Source of the DNA: Angustibacter sp. Root456
GTDB lineage: Bacteria > Actinomycetota > Actinomycetes > Actinomycetales > Angustibacteraceae
DNA: 64,000 bases
Direction: 5' to 3'
Assembly: GCF_001426435.1 (NCBI RefSeq)
Contig: NZ_LMER01000016.1
Coordinates: forward strand, 179,332-243,331
The position numbers were made by a program, and so were the translations under genes. Below the pieces are notes generated by a model. The model was not told the origin of the DNA. It searched no databases and worked only from the letters and a program-made list of their open reading frames with translations. Below, piece by piece: positions 27,752-36,143 of this stretch (the first letter of the stretch is position 1; each line of letters begins with the position of its first letter).

Positions 27752-29862
27752 CGACGGACCCGTGGGCGTTCGAGGAGGCGCCCGCGAGCGAGGGTCTCGG
27801 AGCGGGGGCCATCACCGTCGTCGAGGGATCCAGCTTCTGCATCAGCGACGCCGACGGCAGCATCCGCACCGGCAGCTCACAAGGCGTGTACGTGCGCGAC
27901 ATCCGCCTGCTGTCGCGCTGGGAGCTACTCGTCGACGGCCAGCCACCGGAGGCCATGACCGTGCGGCACCCCGAGCCGTTCAGTGCCGAGATCATCACCT
28001 GGCGGCCGAGGGCGCGCGACGTGCGGCCGGCCCTGCTCATCGTGCGCCGCCGGTACGTCGGGCACGGCATGCGCGAGGACCTCGACGTCGTCAACGACTC
28101 GGCCCAGCCGGTGTCGTGCCGCCTCACCCTGCTCGTCGACACCGACTTCGCCGACGTCTTCGAGGTCAAGGCGGGCACGGCGCCCGCGAACGGCTGGTCG
28201 CGGCGCGAGGTGGTGCCCGGCGTCCTGACGCTGACCCGCCGCCGAGGGGAACGGTCAGTGGCCGTCGAGGTGCGCGGCGACGACGGCGCCGACATCGGCC
28301 CGGCGGGGCTGTCGTGGAGCCTGGACCTGCCGGCTCGGGGCACGTGGTCGACGTCCGTGGAGGTGGTGGGCGTCTTCGACGGCGACCGGCTGCCGCTGCG
28401 CCACCCCCGCGGGCTGCCGGTCGAGCACACCGACCCCGCGCAGCGGCTGCGGGACTGGCGGCGCAGCAGCCCGCTCATGCGCACCGCCGACCCCGACCTC
28501 GCCCGAGTCCTGCAGCGCAGCGTCGAGGACCTCGGCACGTTGCGCATCTTCGACCCGGCGCACCCCGACCGCGTCGTGGTGGCCGCCGGCGCCCCGTGGT
28601 TCATGGCGCCGTTCGGCCGCGACTCGCTGCTGACGTCGTGGATGGTGCTGCCGGTCGACACCTCGCTCGCCCTCGGCACGCTGCAGACCCTCGCCGACCA
28701 CCAGGGCCGCGCGCTCGACCCGGCGTCGGAGGAGGAGCCCGGGCGCATCGTGCACGAGCTGCGGCTCGGCCCGGCTGCGCACCTGTCGCTCGGCGGGCGC
28801 AGCGCCTACTACGGCAGCGTCGACGCCACCCCCCTGTTCGTGATGCTGCTCGGCGAGCTCGCGACGTGGGACGTGTTCGACGACCGGCTGCGCGCCCTGC
28901 TCCCCGCCGCCGACCGGGCGCTGGAGTGGGTCGAGCACCACGGCGACGTCGACGGCGACGGCTTCGTCGAGTACGAGCGCAAGACCGAGCGGGGACTGGT
29001 CAACCAGGGCTGGAAGGACTCCGGCGACGGCGTGAACTTCGCCGACGGGTCGGTGGCCCGGGCCCCCATCGCCCTGGCCGAGGTGCAGGGCTACGTGTAC
29101 GCCGCGTACCGCGCGCGGGCGCGGCTGGCCGAGTGCGCCGGTGACCCAGTGGGAGTGCGGCGCTGGACCGAGCGCGCCGAGGCGCTGCGCCGGCGCTTCG
29201 ACGAGCAGTTCTGGCTTCCTGAGCGCGGGTGGTACGCCGTGGCGCTCGACGCCGACAAGCGCCCGGTCGACGCGCTCACCTCCAACCTCGGGCACTGTCT
29301 GTGGACCGGCATCGTCGCCGAGGCGCGCGCACCCCGGCTCGCCGAGCTGCTGACCTCGCCGCGGCTCTTCAGCGGGTGGGGCGTGCGCACGCTGGCGACC
29401 GACATGGGCGCCTACGACCCGCTCAGCTACCACAACGGCTCGGTGTGGCCGCACGACACGGCGCTGTGCGTCAGCGGGCTGATGCGGTATGGCTTCGTCG
29501 AGCAGGCGCAGCAGGTCGCCGTCGCGCTGCTCGAGGCGGCCGCCCACTTCGGTCACCGACTGCCCGAGCTGTTCTGCGGGCACGCGCGGGACCAGGTGGG
29601 CGTTCCGGTGCCCTACCCGACATCGTGCTCGCCGCAGGCCTGGGCGGCGGCCGCCCCGCTCGAGCTGCTGCGGGCGCTGCTGCGCCTCGAACCGCAGGTG
29701 CACCGCGGTCGGCTGCGCTGCGCACCGGCGGTGCCTGAGCAGTACCTGCCGCTCGACCTCGTGAACCTGCGCCTCGGGCGCTCGCGGGTCGCGCTGCAGG
29801 TGACCGCGACCGACTGGCGGCTCGACACGCTCGCTGGTCCGGCGCTGGAGCTCCTCGAGTAG
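27748..29862 (+). CDS. Glycogen-debranching-type enzyme (amylo-alpha-1,6-glucosidase-like)
   Basis: 704 aa. Residues about 15-215 form the beta-sandwich N-terminal domain of the glycogen-debranching family (SSFCISDADGSIRTGSSQGVYVRD). From about 235 on it is an (alpha/alpha)6 glycosidase barrel with APWFMAPFGRDSLLTSWM, QGWKDSGDGVNFADGS and the acid region SYHNGSVWPHDTAL. Such enzymes trim alpha-1,6 branches or act on unusual oligosaccharides. GTG start in the GT4 stop (GTGA). Final gene of the sugar/stress run. Confidence 0.9.
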   Translation: MTTDPWAFEEAPASEGLGAGAITVVEGSSFCISDADGSIRTGSSQGVYVRDIRLLSRWELLVDGQPPEAMTVRHPEPFSAEIITWRPRARDVRPALLIVRRRYVGHGMREDLDVVNDSAQPVSCRLTLLVDTDFADVFEVKAGTAPANGWSRREVVPGVLTLTRRRGERSVAVEVRGDDGADIGPAGLSWSLDLPARGTWSTSVEVVGVFDGDRLPLRHPRGLPVEHTDPAQRLRDWRRSSPLMRTADPDLARVLQRSVEDLGTLRIFDPAHPDRVVVAAGAPWFMAPFGRDSLLTSWMVLPVDTSLALGTLQTLADHQGRALDPASEEEPGRIVHELRLGPAAHLSLGGRSAYYGSVDATPLFVMLLGELATWDVFDDRLRALLPAADRALEWVEHHGDVDGDGFVEYERKTERGLVNQGWKDSGDGVNFADGSVARAPIALAEVQGYVYAAYRARARLAECAGDPVGVRRWTERAEALRRRFDEQFWLPERGWYAVALDADKRPVDALTSNLGHCLWTGIVAEARAPRLAELLTSPRLFSGWGVRTLATDMGAYDPLSYHNGSVWPHDTALCVSGLMRYGFVEQAQQVAVALLEAAAHFGHRLPELFCGHARDQVGVPVPYPTSCSPQAWAAAAPLELLRALLRLEPQVHRGRLRCAPAVPEQYLPLDLVNLRLGRSRVALQVTATDWRLDTLAGPALELLE

Positions 29863-29868
29863 CACCGG

Positions 29869-30408
29869 TCAGCGGGCCGCCGAGCGGAGCACGAAGACCC
29901 CGATCTCGCGGTGCGCGGCGCGCTCGGCGTAGCGGTCCCACGAGGGGTAGAGCGTCGTGGCCTGCGCCCACAGCCGGGCGCGCCACTCACCCTGGGCGAG
30001 CTCGGCGACGACCGGCGTCGACCGCCCGCGCACGAGCAGCTCGGCCTCGGGATGGGCCAGGAGGTTGTGGTACCACGCCGGGTGGTGCCGCTGGCCGTAG
30101 TTGGAGGCGATGACGACCAGCCCGTCGTCGGCGGGGAACCCCAGCACCGGCGTCCGGCGCGGCCGGCCGGTGCGCGCGCCGGTGGTGGTGAGGTCGGCGA
30201 CGGTCAGGCCGGTGAGCAGGCTCGTGAGCGTGTGCCGGCCGCCGCTCACCCGGATCACCGGTCGGTCCAGGTGGTGCAGCGTGCGCGCGAGCACACGGCT
30301 CACCGGTGCGATGCCTCCGACGCGGCGCACCGTGCGGTGCACCAGCGCGGCGCCGGCGTAGGGGGACGGCGCTGTGTCGTCCCAGGCGGACGGCGGCTCG
30401 TAGGTCAT
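29869..30408 (-). CDS. Deazaflavin-dependent nitroreductase-family protein (DUF385)
   Basis: 179 aa with the DUF385/Ddn split-barrel pattern: TTGARTGRPRRTPVLGF, LVVIASNYGQRHHPAWYHNLLAHPEAEL and REIGVFVL. These proteins bind coenzyme F420 (deazaflavin) and reduce quinones or nitro compounds. The N-terminal 45 residues before the domain are family-typical. ATG 30408 is the only good start. It converges on the debranching-type gene with a 6-nt gap. Confidence 0.85.
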   Translation of the reverse strand: MTYEPPSAWDDTAPSPYAGAALVHRTVRRVGGIAPVSRVLARTLHHLDRPVIRVSGGRHTLTSLLTGLTVADLTTTGARTGRPRRTPVLGFPADDGLVVIASNYGQRHHPAWYHNLLAHPEAELLVRGRSTPVVAELAQGEWRARLWAQATTLYPSWDRYAERAAHREIGVFVLRSAAR

Positions 30409-30518
30409 GGCGCGGTCCCTCGCTCGGCGGTAGGGACCAGTGTGCGCCGCGCACCCCGGCTGCGACCACCGGCTGAAACAGGGTGGAACCGGACAGGCGC
30501 TGGTAGCGTCCCAGGACC

Positions 30519-31076
30519 ATGCGAGCCACCACGAGGACGACCGCGCGCACCCTGCCCACCCTCGCCGCCCTGGCCGCGACCACCCTGCTCGGCACCGCCG
30601 CGTGCGGGGCGGAGTCCGGCAGCGGCACCGCACCGACCACTGCCGCACAGACCACCGCGTCGGGGGCGACGACGACGTCCGCCTCGCCGTCCGCCTCGCC
30701 CACCCCTGGAGCGCGCATGACCGAGGGCATCTCCTTCACGCTGGTGCTGACGCGCACCGGCGGGATCGGTGGCCTGAAAGACCGCCTCGAGCTGCGCCCC
30801 GACGGCACCTACACCGTCGTGAGCCAGGGCAAGGCGCCCGTGACGCGGCAGCTGAGCGAGGGCCAGCTCGCCGCGATCGTCAACGCCCTGCAGGCCGCCG
30901 ACCTGCCGCACCTGGCGACGCAGTCGCCCACCGAGCGGCGCAGCGACCAGTTCACCTACGTCCTGCGGTACGACGGGACGACCTTCACCACGACCGAGAC
31001 CACCGCACCAGAGACCGTGCGTCCCTTGCTGGAGGAGCTCGGCGCGCTGTTCAGCTCGCCGGGATCCACACGGTGA
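30519..31076 (+). CDS. Putative lipoprotein
   Basis: 185 aa. The N-terminus has basic residues, a hydrophobic core and a lipobox-like LGTAAC with the lipidated Cys at 29, followed by a Thr/Ser/Ala/Pro-rich linker (residues 31-64) that would span the wall. The remaining 120 residues contain beta-strands (SFTLVLTRTGGIGG, LELRPDGTYTVVSQG) and QFTYVLRYDGTTFT; an extracellular binding role is possible but no family is recognised. A TAGCGT box at 30504-30509 precedes the ATG by 9 nt. Its last 26 nt overlap the convergent GH13 gene. Confidence 0.75.
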   Translation: MRATTRTTARTLPTLAALAATTLLGTAACGAESGSGTAPTTAAQTTASGATTTSASPSASPTPGARMTEGISFTLVLTRTGGIGGLKDRLELRPDGTYTVVSQGKAPVTRQLSEGQLAAIVNALQAADLPHLATQSPTERRSDQFTYVLRYDGTTFTTTETTAPETVRPLLEELGALFSSPGSTR

Positions 31077-32766
31077 CGTCGCTCGGCAGCACGCCGGCGC
31101 CGACGTCCGGCTGACTCGCGAGCAGCGGCGGCGCAGCCAGCTCGGCCGGCAGCTCGACGTCGTCCGGGCCGGTGTTGGCCAGCACGATCACGTCGCCGGT
31201 GCGGAAGGCCAGCACCTGCTCGGGCAGGCCGTCGACCCACGCCAGCTCGCCGGCCCCGAGGGCGTGCTCGCGCCGGGCGGCCAGCGCCGCGCGGTACATC
31301 TCGTACGTCGAGCCCGTCGCCCCGCGCTGCACGTCCAGGGCGTAGGCCTGCCAGACGTCCGGCTGCGGCAACCAGCTGAGGTCGGACGGGCCGAACCCGT
31401 AGGAGGGCCGGTCGCTCGCCCACGGGATCGGCACGCGGCAGCCGTCGCGGCCGCGGTGCTGGTGGCCCGAGCGCACCCACGTGGGGTCCTGGCGCACGGC
31501 GTCCGGTAGCAGGGTGTGCTCGGGCAGGCCGAGCTCCTCACCCTGGTAGAGGTAGGCGCTGCCGGGCAGCGCGAGCATCACGAGCGTGGCGGCGCGGGCC
31601 CGGCGCAGGCCGAGCACGACGTCCGGCTGCGGGTCACCCATGCCGATGCCGTTGGGCAGCTCGGTGCCGGCCTCGAAGCCGAACCGCGTGCTGTGCCGGA
31701 GCACGTCGTGGTTGCTGAGCACCCACGTCGTCGGTGCGCCCACGGCGCCCATGGCCTGCAGCGACTCGTCGACGACGGCCCGCAGGTCGGGCGCGCGCCA
31801 CGGGGTGACGAGGTAGGAGAAGTTGAACGACTGGTGCAGCTCGTCCGGGCGGACGTAGCGGGCGATGCGCGACGGCGGATCCACCCAGGCCTCGGCCACG
31901 AGGACGCGGTCACCGGCGTACTCGGCGGCGATCTCGTGCCAGCGGCGGTAGATGTCGTGCACGCCCTCCTGGTCCCAGAACGGCGGGCGGGAGAACCGCG
32001 GGTCGGAGTGCTGCAGCATCTCGACGTCGCGGTCCCAGTCGGGCAGGCCGGGAGCCTTGACCAGGCCGTGGGCGACGTCGATGCGGAAGCCGTCGACGTC
32101 GCGGTCGAGCCAGAAGCGCAGGATCGACTCGAACTCCGCGCGCACCTCGGGGTTGGTCCAGTCCAGGTCGGGCTGCTTGACGTCGAACAGGTGCAGGTAC
32201 CACTGCCCGGGCGTGCCGTCGGCCTCGGTGATGCGGGTCCAGGCCGGGCCGCCGAACACCGAACGCCAGTGGTTCGGCGGCTCGTCGCCGTCCGGGCCCT
32301 TGCCGTCGCGGAACAGGTAGCGGGCGCGCTCGGGGCTGCCCGGCGGCGAGGCGAGCGCCGCGCGGAACCACGCGTGCTCGTCGCTCGTGTGGTTGGGGAC
32401 GATGTCGACGATGACGCGCAGGCCCAGCTCGTGGGCGCGCGCCACCATCAGGTCGGCCGCGACCAGGTCGCCGAAGACGGGGTCGACCGCGCGGTAGTCC
32501 GCGACGTCGTAGCCGGCGTCGGCCTGCGGTGAGACGTAGAACGGCGACAGCCACAGCGCGTCGACGCCGAGCTCGACGAGGTGGTCGAGGCGGGCGGTGA
32601 TGCCCGGCAGGTCGCCCACGCCGTCGCCGTCGGAGTCGGCCCACGAGCGCGGGTAGACCTGGTAGATCACGGCGGTGCGCCACCACTCCTGGCCCGGCGC
32701 GGGCCGCGCAGCGGTGTGCTGGGTCTGGTTCGAGGTGGCGTCGGCGGTCGTCGGCTGTGCGGTCAC
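31051..32766 (-). CDS. GH13 alpha-glucosidase
   Basis: 571-aa intracellular GH13 enzyme. Conserved regions are visible in order: DIVPNHTS (region I), DGFRIDVAHG with the catalytic Asp (II), LVAEAWV with the acid Glu (III) and WVLSNHDVLR (IV), plus the N-terminal WWRTAVIYQVYPRSWADSDGDGVGD. The set suits alpha-glucosidase or oligo-1,6-glucosidase. It starts at GTG 32766. A LacI-type operator lies 34 nt upstream, so maltodextrin-responsive repression is likely. Tail-to-tail overlap of 26 nt with the lipoprotein gene. Confidence 0.92.
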   Translation of the reverse strand: MTAQPTTADATSNQTQHTAARPAPGQEWWRTAVIYQVYPRSWADSDGDGVGDLPGITARLDHLVELGVDALWLSPFYVSPQADAGYDVADYRAVDPVFGDLVAADLMVARAHELGLRVIVDIVPNHTSDEHAWFRAALASPPGSPERARYLFRDGKGPDGDEPPNHWRSVFGGPAWTRITEADGTPGQWYLHLFDVKQPDLDWTNPEVRAEFESILRFWLDRDVDGFRIDVAHGLVKAPGLPDWDRDVEMLQHSDPRFSRPPFWDQEGVHDIYRRWHEIAAEYAGDRVLVAEAWVDPPSRIARYVRPDELHQSFNFSYLVTPWRAPDLRAVVDESLQAMGAVGAPTTWVLSNHDVLRHSTRFGFEAGTELPNGIGMGDPQPDVVLGLRRARAATLVMLALPGSAYLYQGEELGLPEHTLLPDAVRQDPTWVRSGHQHRGRDGCRVPIPWASDRPSYGFGPSDLSWLPQPDVWQAYALDVQRGATGSTYEMYRAALAARREHALGAGELAWVDGLPEQVLAFRTGDVIVLANTGPDDVELPAELAAPPLLASQPDVGAGVLPSDVTVWIPAS

Positions 32767-32799
32767 GCGCAGAAGGCTACGGCCTCCGGGCGCCTGGAG

Positions 32800-32813
32800 T
32801 GCAAACGCTTGAC
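32800..32813. promoter_or_regulatory. Candidate LacI-family operator
   Basis: TGCAAACGCTTGAC has the CAAnCGnTTG symmetry of LacI-family sites that govern maltose/glucoside genes. It lies in the 99-nt gap between the GH13 start and glbO, where a repressor would block GH13 transcription. No LacI gene occurs in the window. Confidence 0.5.
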
Positions 32814-32865
32814 CCGTGGCGTCCGCCGGTCGGACGCGGGCGGTCGGTCGCAGGCCGGGTCGCGC

Positions 32866-33252
32866 TCAGCCCGGCGTGTTGACCAGCGAGTGGGCGGCGC
32901 GCTGCAGGTAGTCCCAGAGCAGCAGCTCGTGAGCCGGTGCGGGGTCGAGCTCGTCGAGCGCCACGCGCATGTGGTGCAGCCAGCGGTCGCGCATGTACGG
33001 CGTGACGGCGAACGGGTGGTGCCGCATGCGCAGGCGCGGGTGCCCGCGCTGCTCGCTGTACGTCGTGGGGCCGCCCCAGTACTGCTCGAGGAACATCCGG
33101 AACCGCACCTCAGCCGGGCCGAGGTCCTCCTCCGGGTACAGCGCCCGCAGCTCCGGGTCGGACGCGACGCCCTCGTAGAAGCGGTGGATCAACTGCACGA
33201 AGAACTCGTGGCCGCCCACCTCGTCGTAGAAGGTCCGCTGCTGCTCGCTCAC
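32866..33252 (-). CDS. glbO: Truncated haemoglobin O
   Basis: 128-aa group II truncated globin. The FYDEVGGHEFFVQLIHRFYEGV helices, the QYWGGPTTYSEQRGHPRLRMRHHPF stretch containing the proximal His region, and Trp G8 in RDRWLHHM mark GlbO. It binds oxygen at haem and is tied to membrane respiration or peroxide handling. GTG 33252 is chosen; the open frame continues upstream into the remnant of another gene and should not be included. Confidence 0.92.
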   Translation of the reverse strand: MSEQQRTFYDEVGGHEFFVQLIHRFYEGVASDPELRALYPEEDLGPAEVRFRMFLEQYWGGPTTYSEQRGHPRLRMRHHPFAVTPYMRDRWLHHMRVALDELDPAPAHELLLWDYLQRAAHSLVNTPG

Positions 33253-33255
33253 GTC

Positions 33256-33297
33256 GGTCAGTGTCTCAAGCAGGCTCACCGACTGGAGACACCGACC
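33256..33297. repeat. Hairpin upstream of glbO
   Basis: GGTCAGTGTCTC (33256-33267) and GAGACACCGACC (33286-33297) pair at 11 of 12 positions with an 18-nt loop, immediately 5' of the glbO start. It could be a terminator left from the decayed sigma gene or a leader structure of glbO. Confidence 0.5.
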
Positions 33298-33450
33298 TCC
33301 ACGAGCGCTCCAGCGGCGCCGCCACCACGTCGCGAAGGTGTCGACCATGACCTTGCGCACGTAGGCGTCCGGCTCACCGTCGATGCGGCTCCACGCGCCC
33401 CACGCCTTGGCCAGCGCGGGTCTGGACGAGGTCCTCGGTCAGATCCGTAC
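33296..33450 (-). pseudogene. Remnant of an ECF sigma-factor gene (region 2)
   Basis: On the minus strand one frame reads GTDLTEDLVQT and, after one extra C at about 33418-33420, the next frame continues ALAKAWGAWSRIDGEPDAYV and then MVDTFATWWRRRW. Joined, this is the region 2 core of a SigE/SigM-like ECF factor (AEDLVQTALAKAW ... WWRRRW). Nothing of region 4 follows; about 40 nt later glbO starts, and on the other side the NAD(P)-binding gene ends at 33488. It is therefore a truncated, frameshifted relic within the 235-nt gap. Confidence 0.7.
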
Positions 33451-33487
33451 CCCCTGCTCGACCGCGCCGTCCGGAGCTCGGACGTCG

Positions 33488-35023
33488 TCAGGCTGTAGGA
33501 CGACCCGGGGTGCCCGGAAGGTTGCTCGACCGGCGCCACCGACTCGCGCGGCCCTCGGCCTGCACCCGCTCGGCCTCGGCGGCGATCCCGCGCTGCATCC
33601 CGCCGAAGACGATGCCGTGGAACGGCTTGATGAGCTGCCAGTAGAGGTGTCCGACGAGCCCTCGCGGTGCGAACAGGGCGCGCTGGCGGAACACCACCTG
33701 GCCGCCCGGCCCGTCGTCGACCGCCAGCTCCAACCAGGCCAGGCCGGGCAGCCGCATCTCGGCGCGCAGCCGCAGCAGCTCGAGGTCGTCGACCTCCTCG
33801 ACCCGCCACCAGTCGAGCGCGTCGCCCACCGACAGGTCGAAGGGGTCGCGGCGTCCGCGCCGCAGGCCCGGGCCGCCCCACAGGCGGTCGAGCACCCCGC
33901 GAGCCCACCACCCGAGGGGCCAGCTGTACCAGCCGTTCTGCCCCCCGATGCTCTCGATCACCGACCACAGGGCTTCGCGCGAGGCGTTCACCGGCGAACA
34001 GCGCTCGTCGACGTACAGCGAGCCGCCCGCCCAGTCCGGGTCACTGGGCAGCGGGTCGCTCGGCGCGCCAGGGGCAGAGGCCGACGACCACCGCGTCGCG
34101 ACGTCGTACGCCTGCACCTTGGCGAGCGCCAGCGACACCGCGCGGGTGAAGCCCACGAGGCCGCCGGGCGGGTCGGGCACGTACCGCGCGATGTCGTGCT
34201 CCTTGCACACCACCTCGTGCACCAGCGACTCCACCAGCGGCCGCGCGATCGAGCTGGGCACCGGCGTGATCACGCCGACCCAGTGGCTCGACAGGTTCGG
34301 CGACAGCACCGGCACCGGGCGGATCGTGCGCCGCGACAGGCCGGCCACCTCGGCGTACTGCTGCATCATCTGGCGGTAGGTGAGCACGTCCGGGCCGCCG
34401 ATGTCGAAGCCGCGGCTGACGTCGTCCGGCAGGTCGGCCGCGCCCACGAGGTAGCGCAGGACGTCGCGCACGGCGATCGGCTGGATCCGGTTGTCGACCC
34501 AGCGGGGCGTGATCATCACCGGCAGCCGCTCGGTGAGGTACCGCAGCATCTCGAAGGACGCCGACCCCGACCCGATGATCACCGCGGCCCGCAGCACCGC
34601 CGTCGGCACCCCGGAGTCGAGCAGGATCTCCTCGACCTCCTTGCGCGAGTCCAGGTGCGGCGAGAGCTCGTCGACGTCGGGGTACAGGCCGCCGAGGTAG
34701 ACCAGCCGCTTGGCGTGGGCGGCGCGCGCGGCGCGGGCGAAGCTGCGGGCCAGGGCGCGGTCGCGCCGCTCGAAGCGGCGACCGGTGTCGAGGCTGTGCA
34801 CCAGGTAGTAGGCGGCGTCGGTGCCCTCCAGCGCTGCCCGAACGGCGTCGGTGTCGCCGACGTCGCCCTCGACCACCTCGATGCGGTCAGCCCACGGCCG
34901 GTCGCGCAGCTTGCGCGGGGTCCGCACGAGCACGCGGACGTTCCAGCCGGCGTCGAGCAGCTCGGGGACGAGCCGGCCGCCTATGTAGCCGGTGGCGCCG
35001 GTGACCAGAGCGGTGCGCGTCAT
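33488..35023 (-). CDS. NAD(P)-binding SDR-like protein with DUF2867-type C-terminal domain
   Basis: 511 aa. Residues 1-300 are an atypical/extended SDR (NmrA-like): VTGATGYIGGRLVPELL cofactor loop, EGDVGDTDAVRAAL and LVHSLD. Residues about 330-490 are a SRPBCC-like DUF2867 domain: LWSVIESIGGQNGWYSWPLGW, RRGRRDPFDLSVGDALDWWRV, and YWQLIKPFHGIVF. The fusion is common in actinobacteria and of unknown activity, possibly a quinone- or lipid-modifying reductase. ATG 35023 starts exactly at the Rossmann fold; an upstream ATG at 35101 would add a non-conserved leader. Confidence 0.88.
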   Translation of the reverse strand: MTRTALVTGATGYIGGRLVPELLDAGWNVRVLVRTPRKLRDRPWADRIEVVEGDVGDTDAVRAALEGTDAAYYLVHSLDTGRRFERRDRALARSFARAARAAHAKRLVYLGGLYPDVDELSPHLDSRKEVEEILLDSGVPTAVLRAAVIIGSGSASFEMLRYLTERLPVMITPRWVDNRIQPIAVRDVLRYLVGAADLPDDVSRGFDIGGPDVLTYRQMMQQYAEVAGLSRRTIRPVPVLSPNLSSHWVGVITPVPSSIARPLVESLVHEVVCKEHDIARYVPDPPGGLVGFTRAVSLALAKVQAYDVATRWSSASAPGAPSDPLPSDPDWAGGSLYVDERCSPVNASREALWSVIESIGGQNGWYSWPLGWWARGVLDRLWGGPGLRRGRRDPFDLSVGDALDWWRVEEVDDLELLRLRAEMRLPGLAWLELAVDDGPGGQVVFRQRALFAPRGLVGHLYWQLIKPFHGIVFGGMQRGIAAEAERVQAEGRASRWRRSSNLPGTPGRPTA

Positions 35024-35134
35024 GCGCCCAGCCTCTCGTGGGGGCAGCGGTACCGCCCGCCCTGACCCGGTCGCACCGCGATCGTGGTGGGTGGGCATCA
35101 CGGACGATGCGCAGGCACCACGGTGACGCTGGAA

Positions 35135-36094
35135 TCAGATGGTGCCGCTGATCGTGCCACCGGACGGCGCCTGCGGGAACACCTGCGGTGCGCGCACCCC
35201 GGCCCGGTCGAAGGCGATCTTGGCCCGCTCGCGCAGCTCACGCTGCACGCCCCACTGCTCGTTCGGCTCGGTCTTGGCGAACACCCGGATCGTCACCGTG
35301 TTGCCGGTGATCTGCTCCACGCCCGCGACGGTGGGCTCGTCGATCATCACCGGCGACCACTTCTCGTCGAGGTACATGGTGTGCGCGACCTCGCGGATGA
35401 TGCCGAGCACCTTCTCGACGTCCTCGGTGTAGGCCACCGGTAGGTCGACCACGGCGGTCGACCAGCCCTGGCTCTTGTTGCCGACGCGGACGACCTCGCC
35501 GTTGCGCACGTACCACGCGACCCCGCTGGGGTCGCGCAGCTTGGTGACCCGCAGCGTGACCTCCTCGACCGTGCCGGCCGCCTCACCGACGTCGATGAGG
35601 TCGCCGACGCCGTACTGGTCCTCCAGCAGCATGAAGATGCCGCTGAGGAAGTCCTTCACCAGGCTCTGCGCCCCGAAGCCGAGCGCGACGCCGGCCACGC
35701 CGGCGGACGCCAGCAGCGGCGCGAGGTCGACGCCGAACTCCGACAGCACCATGAGGAAGGCCACACCGAACACCACGGCGGTGATCAGGCTGCGCAGCAC
35801 CGAGCCGAGCGTCTCGGTGCGCTGGCGCCGCCGCTCGCTCAGCGCGCCGGTGGCCGACGCGATCACCCGGGTCGCGCGGTTGCGCCCCAGGTGCGTGGTG
35901 AGGCCGGAGTCGACCGCGCGTCGCACGAACCGAGTCACCGCTCGCTGCAGCACCCACCGCAGCACCACGGCCACGACGACGATGAGCAGGATCCGCAGGC
36001 CGTGCGTCAGCAGCCACTCGCTCAGGCGGTCGGGCAGGCCCGCCAGCTTGCGGGTGTCGAGGGACGGCGAGGCGCCGAGAATGGCACGCAGCAC
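35135..36094 (-). CDS. Small-conductance mechanosensitive channel (MscS family)
   Basis: 319 aa. An N-terminal helix (residues 33-52) is followed by two more; the pore helix TM3 is ASAGVAGVALGFGAQSLVKDFLSGIF, with the alternating Gly/Ala of MscS. Then come the beta domain (DLIDVGEAAGTVEEVTLRVTKLRDPSGVAWYVRNGEV) and the cytoplasmic alpha/beta cage. It releases solutes on hypo-osmotic shock. GTG 36094 has AGGAGG 9 nt upstream. Confidence 0.93.
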   Translation of the reverse strand: MLRAILGASPSLDTRKLAGLPDRLSEWLLTHGLRILLIVVVAVVLRWVLQRAVTRFVRRAVDSGLTTHLGRNRATRVIASATGALSERRRQRTETLGSVLRSLITAVVFGVAFLMVLSEFGVDLAPLLASAGVAGVALGFGAQSLVKDFLSGIFMLLEDQYGVGDLIDVGEAAGTVEEVTLRVTKLRDPSGVAWYVRNGEVVRVGNKSQGWSTAVVDLPVAYTEDVEKVLGIIREVAHTMYLDEKWSPVMIDEPTVAGVEQITGNTVTIRVFAKTEPNEQWGVQRELRERAKIAFDRAGVRAPQVFPQAPSGGTISGTI

Positions 36095-36143
36095 GGGTGG
36101 GGTCCTCCTGGGGTTGGCGCGACGTCAGCGGCAGCGTCCCACG

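Noticed and set aside
33383..35065. 560-aa plus-strand open frame across the NAD(P)-binding gene
   Set aside because: Low-complexity shadow of a well-conserved minus-strand protein.
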